Shown: positions 1-4,292 of the stretch, piece by piece | Position numbering within the stretch: the stretch's first letter is position 1 | How the letters are laid out: each line of letters starts with the position of its first letter | Assembly (NCBI GenBank): GCA_900556935.1 | Contig: USQL01000125.1 | Span: forward strand, 1-5,779 | Origin: an uncultured Eubacteriales bacterium | GTDB lineage: Bacteria; Bacillota; Clostridia; Oscillospirales; Oscillospiraceae | Direction: 5' to 3' | Length of the DNA stretch: 5,779 nt | Translations under genes and position numbers: made by a program | Notes under the pieces: model-generated | What the model saw: only the letters and a program-made list of their open reading frames with translations | The model's database searches: none | Told to the model about the DNA's origin: nothing

Positions 1-306
1 GTGGTCACCGCAGCCGGCAATGTTAAACACCGCCATAAAATTTGCCGCCTGTCCGGAGCCGGTGAGCATGGCGGCGGTGCCGCCCTCCAGAGCACAGATT
101 TTGGCAGCGACGGCGTCACAGGTGGGGTTTGCCAGACGGGAATAGAAATAGCCCTCGGCTTCCAGATCGAAAAGCTTTCCCATATCCTCGGAGGTGTCAT
201 ATTTGAACGTGGTACTCTGGACGATGGGAATTTGGCGGGGTTCGCCGTTTTTTGGCGTATAACCGGCCTGAATGCACAATGTTTCGGGACGCAGCTTGGA
301 ATTCAT
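1..306 (-). CDS. metY: O-acetylhomoserine sulfhydrylase (aminocarboxypropyltransferase), N-terminal part
   Basis: This is the first 102 residues of a cytosolic PLP enzyme of the Cys/Met metabolism family. The family member recognised here makes homocysteine from O-acetylhomoserine and sulfide (or methionine from methanethiol). The frame stays open to the window edge, so the C-terminal part, including the PLP-binding lysine, lies outside. Visible signatures are the N-terminal ETLCIQAGYTP and PIVQSTTF segments, the YSRLANPT block near residues 55-62 (its Tyr and Arg contact the cofactor phosphate in this family) and ALEGGTAAMLTGSGQAA near 72-88 (the glycine-rich phosphate loop). The ATG at 306 is chosen because GAGGTG lies 7 nt upstream and MNSKLRPET is a typical family start. 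It has its own promoter and a leader of only about 25 nt, leaving no room for an S-box or T-box riboswitch. Cystathionine gamma-synthase or gamma-lyase is the main alternative, but the LANPTCDAVAAKICALEGG wording fits the MetY branch. Confidence 0.9.
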   Translation of the reverse strand, partial: MNSKLRPETLCIQAGYTPKNGEPRQIPIVQSTTFKYDTSEDMGKLFDLEAEGYFYSRLANPTCDAVAAKICALEGGTAAMLTGSGQAANFMAVFNIAGCGDH

Positions 307-338
307 GAGAAATCACCTCATAATGTAATTTTTCGTCT

Positions 339-367
339 ATTGTAATCGTTTGGAGGGCGTTTGTCAA
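339..367 (-). promoter_or_regulatory. Sigma-A promoter of the O-acetylhomoserine sulfhydrylase gene
   Basis: On the minus strand there is a perfect -35 TTGACA (362-367), a 17-nt spacer and a -10 TACAAT (339-344, 5 of 6 consensus). Transcription should begin near 332, giving a leader of about 25 nt before the ATG at 306. The promoter lies just past the terminator of the serine tRNA unit, so the gene is probably transcribed independently. Confidence 0.8.
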
Positions 368-396
368 CGCCTGACCGACAGGTTGCCGCCGACGCA

Positions 397-431
397 GAAA
401 AACCACCGCAATTCCCACGGAACTGCGGTGG
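397..431 (-). terminator. Intrinsic terminator after tRNA-Ser(UGA)
   Basis: CCACCGCA (403-410) pairs with TGCGGTGG (424-431). The stem continues after one mismatch with TTCC/GGAA around a 3-nt loop. On the minus strand the stem is followed at once by T5 (398-402). It begins 6 nt past the 3' CCA of the tRNA and ends transcription before the metY promoter. Confidence 0.85.
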
Positions 432-437
432 ACAAAA

Positions 438-526
438 TGGCAGAGAGAGTGGGATTCGAACCCACGGTGGGTTGCCCCATCACCAGTTTTCAAGACTGGC
501 TCCTTAAACCGCTCGGACATCTCTCC
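438..526 (-). tRNA. tRNA-Ser, anticodon UGA
   Basis: This 89-nt class II tRNA reads UCN serine codons. The anticodon stem CCAGT/ACTGG encloses the loop CTTGAAA with anticodon TGA (490-492 on the plus strand). The long variable arm, diagnostic for serine, has the stem TGGG/CCCA. The T arm is GTGGG-TTCGAAT-CCCAC. The acceptor stem is GGAGAGA against TCTCTCT, followed by the discriminator G and an encoded CCA (438-440). The first acceptor pair is G1-U72, a wobble, unlike the G-C in the neighbouring tRNA-Ser(GCU). No promoter is visible directly in front, so it appears to depend on transcription through the upstream tRNA gene. Confidence 0.97.
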
Positions 527-534
527 GGATACAG

Positions 535-555
535 AAAAACCGCCGAAACGGCGGT
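535..555 (-). terminator. Intrinsic terminator-like hairpin between the two serine tRNA genes
   Basis: CCGCCG (540-545) and CGGCGG (549-554) form a 6-bp GC stem with a 3-nt loop. It can extend by one A-T pair and is followed on the minus strand by T5 (535-539). It has the form of a factor-independent terminator for tRNA-Ser(GCU). Because the next tRNA has no evident promoter, it probably leaks and may set the ratio of the two tRNAs, or it may act as a 3' processing boundary. Confidence 0.7.
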
Positions 556-561
556 GATCTG

Positions 562-653
562 TGGCGGAGTGAGAGGGATTTGAACCCTCGCGCGGCTTTT
601 GACCGCCTACTCCCTTAGCAGGGGAGCCCCTTCGGCCTCTTGGGTATCACTCC
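562..653 (-). tRNA. tRNA-Ser, anticodon GCU
   Basis: This 92-nt class II tRNA reads AGC and AGU serine codons. The acceptor stem GGAGTGA/TCACTCC is fully Watson-Crick, with discriminator G and encoded CCA (562-564). The anticodon stem CTCCC/GGGAG encloses loop CTGCTAA with anticodon GCT (617-619 on the plus strand). The long variable arm pairs GCGG with CCGC, and the T arm is GAGGG-TTCAAAT-CCCTC. It is the first gene of the tRNA block, 35 nt ahead of tRNA-Ser(UGA), and sits behind a good sigma-A promoter. Confidence 0.97.
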
Positions 654-685
654 GAATCAAAAGCTATTCAATTGATTGCCTGCAT

Positions 686-714
686 ATACTAGCATATCCG
701 CCGCAAAATGTCAA
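686..714 (-). promoter_or_regulatory. Sigma-A promoter of the serine tRNA block
   Basis: The minus strand shows a perfect -35 TTGACA (709-714), a 17-nt spacer and a -10 TAGTAT (686-691, 4 of 6). Transcription would begin near 679, about 26 nt ahead of the mature 5' end of tRNA-Ser(GCU), a leader that RNase P would remove. It is the only good promoter seen for the two tRNA genes. Confidence 0.75.
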
Positions 715-744
715 GAAGAATTTTCCTGGGGCATTCGCCCCAGG
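715..744 (-). terminator. Probable terminator after the GtrA-family gene
   Basis: CCTGGGGC (725-732) pairs perfectly with GCCCCAGG (737-744) around a 4-nt loop, 6 nt past the stop codon of the GtrA-family gene. The minus-strand tail is AAAATTCTTCTT, not a clean T run, so termination may be weaker than at the tRNA terminators. The tail runs directly into the -35 box of the tRNA promoter. Confidence 0.5.
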
Positions 745-750
745 CGGAAT

Positions 751-1167
751 TTACTTTTTGCGGAACACCAGAAGCTTGCTTCCCACGTAATTGATGATGA
801 TCACCAGCACCTGAGTAATGAGCTTCCAGATATTGCCGTTGCCCCCCAGGGTATCGACTGCCACAAACAGGATGAGCGTTTCCAGCACGCCGGAGGAAAT
901 CCGGGTGGCGACAAACTTGCCAAACTCCGGAATCACCGTTTTGAGCGACCAATCGTGGCTTCCAAACACAAAGGGCTTATTGGTCACAAAGGCGAAGGCC
1001 ACCGCCACCACCCAGGCAATACAGTTGCTCACCGCCGCGGACAGATGCAGAAGGTTCAGGCAGGGAAGATAAATGGCGTAGTTGACAACCGTGGTCAGAA
1101 CGCCAAAGACAAGATAGATAACAATATCCCAGTGGGACTTCACCAGGGTGCGGATTTTCTCGAACAT
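751..1167 (-). CDS. GtrA-family membrane protein
   Basis: This 138-residue integral membrane protein belongs to the GtrA family. Characterised members are thought to move or support undecaprenyl-phosphate-linked sugars in O-antigen or cell-wall polysaccharide glycosylation. Four hydrophobic segments are seen, at about residues 14-34, 43-62, 85-106 and 114-135. The family's conserved TNKPFVF after helix 2 (62-68) and NYVGSKLLVF in helix 4 (126-135) are both present. The N terminus is short and basic, and the protein ends with RKK. The length is typical. The ATG at 1167 has AGGAGA 6 nt upstream. It appears monocistronic, with its own promoter and a hairpin after the stop. No glycosyltransferase gene lies beside it here, so its sugar and target polymer cannot be inferred. 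Confidence 0.92.
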   Translation of the reverse strand: MFEKIRTLVKSHWDIVIYLVFGVLTTVVNYAIYLPCLNLLHLSAAVSNCIAWVVAVAFAFVTNKPFVFGSHDWSLKTVIPEFGKFVATRISSGVLETLILFVAVDTLGGNGNIWKLITQVLVIIINYVGSKLLVFRKK

Positions 1168-1198
1168 TTTTTGTCTCCTGTCGGTTTATTTTGGGAAT

Positions 1199-1226
1199 AT
1201 TATACCACAGTTTTCCTGGAATGCAA
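1199..1226 (-). promoter_or_regulatory. Extended -10 promoter of the GtrA-family gene
   Basis: The minus strand carries a perfect -10 TATAAT (1199-1204) preceded by TGG, that is, an extended -10 TGn element. A weak -35, TTGCAT (1221-1226, 3 of 6), lies at a 16-nt spacing. The start would be near 1192, about 25 nt ahead of the ATG. It fires away from the ldhA promoter. Confidence 0.75.
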
Positions 1227-1279
1227 CCTATAGAATCAGGGAAGGTCATTTTTTGCATAGGAAGACCCGTTCAGCGCAT

Positions 1280-1303
1280 GATTTTCTCCGAAACGGGAAA
1301 ATC
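1280..1303. repeat. Inverted repeat upstream of the ldhA promoter
   Basis: GATTTTC (1280-1286) and GAAAATC (1297-1303) are perfect complements. The inner CCG/CGG extends the pairing past one unpaired T, leaving an AAA loop. It sits between the divergent gtrA and ldhA promoters, 20 nt ahead of the ldhA -35 box. It could be an operator or a small hairpin. No T run follows on either strand, so it is not a normal terminator. I do not recognise a known regulator site in it. Confidence 0.45.
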
Positions 1304-1323
1304 TTGCGTCCATGGATTCCCTA

Positions 1324-1352
1324 TTGACAAATGGCGTTTTATTCGCTATTAT
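1324..1352 (+). promoter_or_regulatory. Sigma-A promoter of ldhA
   Basis: The -35 TTGACA (1324-1329) is perfect, the spacer is 17 nt and the -10 TATTAT (1347-1352) matches 5 of 6. This is the strongest promoter in the window by consensus. Transcription would begin near 1359, inside the 8-bp palindrome TATCGATA (1355-1362), giving a leader of about 29 nt. No clear Rex operator (paired TTGTTAA/TTAACAA half-sites) is seen around it. Confidence 0.85.
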
Positions 1353-1387
1353 TGTATCGATAAATCTTAACTGATGGAGGATTCCAT

Positions 1388-2377
1388 ATGAAAGTTGCTT
1401 TTTTTGATACCAAGCCCTATGACATGCCCGGTTTTGACCACTATGCCGCCGACTCCAATCTGGAGATCAAATATTTCGAGACCCGTCTGAACGAGGATAC
1501 CGTTTCCCTGGCCTCCGGCTTTGATGCCGTGTGCGTGTTTGTAAACGACACGGTCTCCGCCCCTGTGGTGGAAAAGCTCTACGAGATGGGGGTCAAGGTC
1601 ATTGCCCTGCGGTGCGCGGGCTTTAACAATGTGGATATCCGGGCATGCCAGGGGAAGCTCCCTGTCTTCCGGGTGCCCGCCTACTCCCCCTACGCCGTGG
1701 CGGAGCACGCCATGGCCCTGCTCCTGACCATCAACCGCCGGACCCACAAGGCCTATATCCGCACCCGGGACTTTAATTTCAGCCTCCAGGGGCTGGCAGG
1801 CTTTGACCTGCACGGAAAAACCGTGGGCATCGTTGGCACCGGCAAGATTGGCAGGGTTTTTGCCGATATCTGCAGGGGCTTTGGCATGAAGATTCTGGCC
1901 TATGACAAGTTCCCCGTCCCCGACAGCGGCCTTACCTATGTTACCCTGCCGGAGCTGTTCCGGGAGGCCGACATTATCTCCCTGCACTGCCCCCTGACCG
2001 ACGAAACCCGCCACCTGATTGACGCTGCCTCCATCGCCCAGATGAAGGATGGGGTCACCATCATCAATACCTCCCGGGGCGCACTTGTGAACACCGAGGA
2101 CCTGATTACCGGCCTGAAGGAGAAAAAGGTCGGTGCGGCCTGCCTGGACGTTTACGAGGAGGAGGGCGACTTCTTCTATGAGGATTTCTCCGGCCATATC
2201 GTCCGGGATGATAAGCTGGTGCGGCTCATCTCCATGCCCAACGTGATTGTCACCTCTCACCAGGCCTTCCTGACCCAGGAGGCCCTGGACAGCATCGCCT
2301 CCACCACCGTTGACAATCTGACCCGGTTCTTCGCGGGCAATCCCAACGAGACCACCGAGGTCCGCTACAACGGCTAA
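1388..2377 (+). CDS. ldhA: D-lactate dehydrogenase (NAD-dependent, fermentative)
   Basis: This cytosolic enzyme reduces pyruvate to D-lactate with NADH and so regenerates NAD+ during fermentation. The 329 residues match the length and wording of E. coli LdhA, for example IALRCAGFNNVD (72-83), RVPAYSPYAVAEHA (95-108) and NRRTHKAYIRTRD (116-128). The domain order is typical of D-isomer-specific 2-hydroxyacid dehydrogenases: a split catalytic domain around a Rossmann domain with GTGKIG (150-155). Asp173 after the second strand favours NAD over NADP. The catalytic set is complete: Arg230 in NTSRG, Glu259 in DVYEEEG and His291 in TSHQAFLTQEA. The ATG at 1388 has GGAGG 7 nt upstream. It appears monocistronic, divergent from the GtrA-family gene and convergent with the SPOCS/LysM gene. 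A related 2-hydroxyacid specificity cannot be excluded, but the fit to the LdhA branch is very close. Confidence 0.94.
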   Translation: MKVAFFDTKPYDMPGFDHYAADSNLEIKYFETRLNEDTVSLASGFDAVCVFVNDTVSAPVVEKLYEMGVKVIALRCAGFNNVDIRACQGKLPVFRVPAYSPYAVAEHAMALLLTINRRTHKAYIRTRDFNFSLQGLAGFDLHGKTVGIVGTGKIGRVFADICRGFGMKILAYDKFPVPDSGLTYVTLPELFREADIISLHCPLTDETRHLIDAASIAQMKDGVTIINTSRGALVNTEDLITGLKEKKVGAACLDVYEEEGDFFYEDFSGHIVRDDKLVRLISMPNVIVTSHQAFLTQEALDSIASTTVDNLTRFFAGNPNETTEVRYNG

Positions 2378-2390
2378 AGGTCTCTTTTTT
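2348..2390 (+). terminator. Candidate terminator overlapping the 3' end of ldhA
   Basis: GAGACC (2348-2353) inside the last codons of ldhA pairs perfectly with GGTCTC (2379-2384), and T6 (2385-2390) follows at once. A CCG/CGG pairing can form inside, and the loop contains the stop codon. The 6-bp stem with a wide loop is not strong, and translating ribosomes would compete with it. The larger hairpin at 2485-2521 may act as the main stop. Confidence 0.45.
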
Positions 2391-2483
2391 CTCGATTCGA
2401 CAGGTTCCCCTTGCAAAAAATCCTTCCGATTCGCTACTCTAGGCGATGGTGGACTTTTCCCCCAGTTTTTGCGACAGTCTGCC

Positions 2484-2521
2484 AAAAGCGCCGTCCCGGC
2501 TCTCCCCCGGGGCGGCGCTTT
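2484..2521. terminator. Bidirectional terminator between convergent ldhA and the SPOCS/LysM gene
   Basis: AAAGCGCCG (2485-2493) pairs with CGGCGCTTT (2513-2521). The stem continues through a T-G wobble and CCCGG/CCGGG around a 7-nt loop, for 15 pairs in total. T runs are short on both sides: GCTTTG on the plus strand and GCTTTTGG on the minus strand. It lies 8 nt past the stop of the SPOCS/LysM gene and about 110 nt past that of ldhA, the usual position for a shared terminator of convergent genes. Confidence 0.7.
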
Positions 2522-2529
2522 GTCGTGCT

Positions 2530-4011
2530 TTAAGGCACGGGAATCAGAAGCATCTGGCCCTTCTGGGGCTCCCCTTCCAGGCCGTTTGCCCGGGCAATGG
2601 CCTCCATGGTGGACTTGCTTCCCTTGGCCAGCTCCCACAGCCCGGCATCCCCGGCGCGGCACAGCAGGAGGCTCGGCCGGTTCGGGTCCTTGGGTGTCGG
2701 CTCTCCCAGCTCCATGGAGGAAACCATCGTCAGCCCCTCCCTGGAGAAAAGCGTCAGCCGGACCCGGTTCTCCACGGTTATTTTCCCAGCGCCTGGGTTC
2801 AGCTGAGGAGCCCCGGGCTGCATAGCCGTCACCGTCGGGACCGCGTTGTCTCCGATTTTGAACGCGGTCCGGCCACTCCAGCTCATACCGTGGCCCTCCG
2901 GCCCCTGTTCGCCCTGGGACAGCAGCCAGACCGTCCCGGAGGCCTCCAGAACGCATTTCCCCGCTTCCCTGTCCCTGGTTGGGAATTCCCAGGCCGCCGC
3001 CAAATCCACCGCGCTGTTGACCTGCTCCGGAAGCGCCGCCTCCCCGCTCAGGGTCTCCCAGCGCCGTTCCAGAATCGGATGCACCGGGAGCTCCTGCCGG
3101 TGAAGCGTCAAGTCCCGCTGGGTACTGTAGCCGTCCTCCACCATCTGTACTTCCGTCACATCACTTACCGCGTACTGGGCCGCAAAGGACCCCCGTACCC
3201 GCTTGGTTCCGTCGGAATCCTCCTCCGTCTCCAGGTTCGTGACGCAAATCTGGAGCTCCGCCTCCGCCTCAGACCCATAGGCCCCATCCAGCTCCACCAG
3301 CTGAGAAAAGGGAAAGGCAAACTCCCGTCCTTCCACCTGCCCCTCCGCTCCCTGGAGGAGCGTATGGACGCTGACGCTTCCCCGGAACGCAATCTTATCC
3401 CCCACAACCTTTTGGTCTGTCAAGGCCGTCTGTGCCGTGCAGTACAGAATTTTCCGGTCAGCCCCCAGTCCGGGCAGCGGCTCCTCCAGCGCAAAGCTCT
3501 TCTCCCCCGCCTGGGCGTACAGCCGCACAGCCATATTCCGAAGCCGCAGCTGCACATCCTCCGGAATCTCCCCCGGCTGGGAGATGACAACGTCCTCCGG
3601 GGCCAGGGCCGTCATGTTTACCCCCACACCGCAGCGGACCAGAACCTTTCTGGGGGAAACGGATCGGGCATCCAGGAACCGGATGACCGGCTGCACCAGC
3701 ATTTTCCCCTCCCGGGTATCCCTGGGCAGCTCCCATTTTGCCCCGAAGGGCACCCAGCCATCCAGCACCACAGGCGCGCCGCCGTCCTCAGGCCGGTACA
3801 TCACCCAGAGCATCACCCCGCCGGTGATGCTCACCGTATCCGTCCGCCATTCCTTGCCACGCAGAACGAACTGCCCCCAGCAGCCCAAAATCCGGTCCAA
3901 ATCCGGCATTCCATCCGAGAGTCTTACCTCCTGGGTCTGCTCCAGATTCCGGCACTCCTGTACCACCGGGTTTAAGTAAGAAACCTCTGTTTGATTGAAT
4001 TGCAGCTCCAT
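2530..4011 (-). CDS. SPOCS (DUF3794) repeat protein with C-terminal LysM, SipL-like spore morphogenesis protein
   Basis: This 493-residue protein has the architecture of Clostridioides difficile SipL, which binds SpoIVA through its LysM domain and anchors the coat on the forespore. An N-terminal segment with PDLDRIL (36-42), resembling the PDIARIL of the family, leads into three SPOCS-like units at about 36-137, 195-295 and 347-435. Each has a valine-rich strand pair, a central W/F-P-F-type strand and a late V.VR-type strand. LysM covers about 447-491 (GDAGLWELAK, then AIARANGL and KGQMLLIP). There is no signal peptide or membrane segment, as expected for a mother-cell cytosolic protein. An upstream in-frame GTG at 4020 overlaps the AAGGAG site, so the ATG at 4011, 8 nt after that site, is the real start. 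A sigma-E-like promoter lies 51-80 nt ahead of that ATG. Clostridia may carry other DUF3794-LysM paralogues, so orthology to sipL is inferred from architecture and promoter only. Confidence 0.85.
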   Translation of the reverse strand: MELQFNQTEVSYLNPVVQECRNLEQTQEVRLSDGMPDLDRILGCWGQFVLRGKEWRTDTVSITGGVMLWVMYRPEDGGAPVVLDGWVPFGAKWELPRDTREGKMLVQPVIRFLDARSVSPRKVLVRCGVGVNMTALAPEDVVISQPGEIPEDVQLRLRNMAVRLYAQAGEKSFALEEPLPGLGADRKILYCTAQTALTDQKVVGDKIAFRGSVSVHTLLQGAEGQVEGREFAFPFSQLVELDGAYGSEAEAELQICVTNLETEEDSDGTKRVRGSFAAQYAVSDVTEVQMVEDGYSTQRDLTLHRQELPVHPILERRWETLSGEAALPEQVNSAVDLAAAWEFPTRDREAGKCVLEASGTVWLLSQGEQGPEGHGMSWSGRTAFKIGDNAVPTVTAMQPGAPQLNPGAGKITVENRVRLTLFSREGLTMVSSMELGEPTPKDPNRPSLLLCRAGDAGLWELAKGSKSTMEAIARANGLEGEPQKGQMLLIPVP

Positions 4012-4019
4012 GGAACTCA

Positions 4020-4025
4020 CTCCTT
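4020..4025 (-). promoter_or_regulatory. Ribosome binding site that fixes the SPOCS/LysM gene start
   Basis: The minus strand reads AAGGAG, then 8 nt, then ATG (4009-4011). The earlier GTG (4018-4020) shares its first base with this site and could not use it, so the reading frame loses three residues (GTG-AGT-TCC) compared with the longest open frame. Confidence 0.8.
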
Positions 4026-4061
4026 CATAATCCGAGCAAACACGAATGCCCCTGTGCTGTC

Positions 4062-4091
4062 ATTCTATGGAACCGCGCGGCAGAATATGCC
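4062..4091 (-). promoter_or_regulatory. Putative sigma-E (mother-cell sporulation) promoter of the SPOCS/LysM gene
   Basis: On the minus strand GGCATATT (4084-4091) matches the sigma-E -35 consensus G(G/T)(A/C)ATATT. After exactly 14 nt comes CATAGAAT (4062-4069), which agrees with CATACA(A/C)T at 7 of 8 positions. Transcription would begin near 4055, giving a leader of about 44 nt. No sigma-A promoter with a credible -35 is seen here. A sporulation sigma factor fits the SipL-like product, since sipL of C. difficile is reported to be sigma-E controlled. Confidence 0.65.
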
Positions 4092-4208
4092 CTAGTGCTT
4101 CCCGAGAACGCAGCAGCCCAATGCCAAAAGCAGCAGCCCGCCCAGGACACACAGGAAAACCGACTGCACCCACTGGCCAAGCAGGATTCCCAGCCCCAGG
4201 CAAATCAT
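4092..4208 (-). CDS. Possible small hydrophobic membrane peptide, 38 residues
   Basis: I do not recognise this frame. From the ATG at 4208 it encodes 38 residues, nearly all hydrophobic: MICLGLGILLGQW, then a stretch of Val, Phe, Leu and Gly, then CCVLGKH. This would make one long or two short membrane segments with a basic end. An in-frame ATG at 4223 would add MRGGC. Neither start has a convincing ribosome site: the first follows a G6 run by only 3 nt, the second only a weak GGA. It lies between the livF terminator and the sigma-E-like promoter, whose -35 box begins directly after its TAG stop. It could be a real small membrane protein, a decayed remnant of a larger one, or chance in GC-rich DNA. 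Confidence 0.35.
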   Translation of the reverse strand: MICLGLGILLGQWVQSVFLCVLGGLLLLALGCCVLGKH

Positions 4209-4243
4209 GCACCCCCCACGCATCTGATTTTTCCGACACACGC

Positions 4244-4278
4244 AAAAACACCCCCTGCAAAAAGCTATGCAGAGGGTG
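4244..4278 (-). terminator. livF: Intrinsic terminator of the liv operon
   Basis: On the minus strand CACCCTCTGCA (4268-4278) pairs with TGCAGGGGGTG (4249-4259), 11 pairs including one T-G wobble, with an 8-nt loop. T5 (4244-4248) follows at once. It starts 14 nt past the livF stop codon and is the clearest protein-operon terminator in the window. Confidence 0.9.
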
Positions 4279-4292
4279 CTCCTTTATGAACT

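Noticed and set aside
307..338. A SAM (S-box) riboswitch or T-box ahead of metY
   Set aside because: The predicted leader is only about 25 nt, too short for either, and no motif is present upstream.
197..520. A 107-codon minus-strand frame through tRNA-Ser(UGA) and the metY promoter
   Set aside because: It reads through a tRNA gene, a terminator and the start of metY in another frame.
676..1233. A 185-codon plus-strand frame opposite the GtrA-family gene
   Set aside because: The minus strand encodes a typical four-helix GtrA protein with ribosome site and promoter; the plus frame is His/Gly/Lys-rich with no features.
1353..1387. A Rex operator at ldhA
   Set aside because: No TTGTTAA/TTAACAA-type paired half-sites. 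The CTTAAC and TTGTAT fragments present do not form the required inverted repeat.
1367..2956. A 529-codon open frame on the minus strand across ldhA and the end of the SPOCS/LysM gene
   Set aside because: It is antisense to a clear ldhA with all catalytic motifs and out of frame with the SPOCS/LysM gene. Its translation is Gly/Arg/His-rich with no family features. Long antisense frames are expected in GC-rich genes.
2446..3975. A 509-codon open frame on the plus strand opposite the SPOCS/LysM gene
   Set aside because: The product is Pro/Arg/His/Leu-rich without recognisable domains, while the opposite strand has SPOCS and LysM motifs, a ribosome site, a promoter and a terminator.
4018..4020. 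GTG as the start of the SPOCS/LysM gene
   Set aside because: It overlaps the AAGGAG site itself. The ATG at 4011 has ideal 8-nt spacing.
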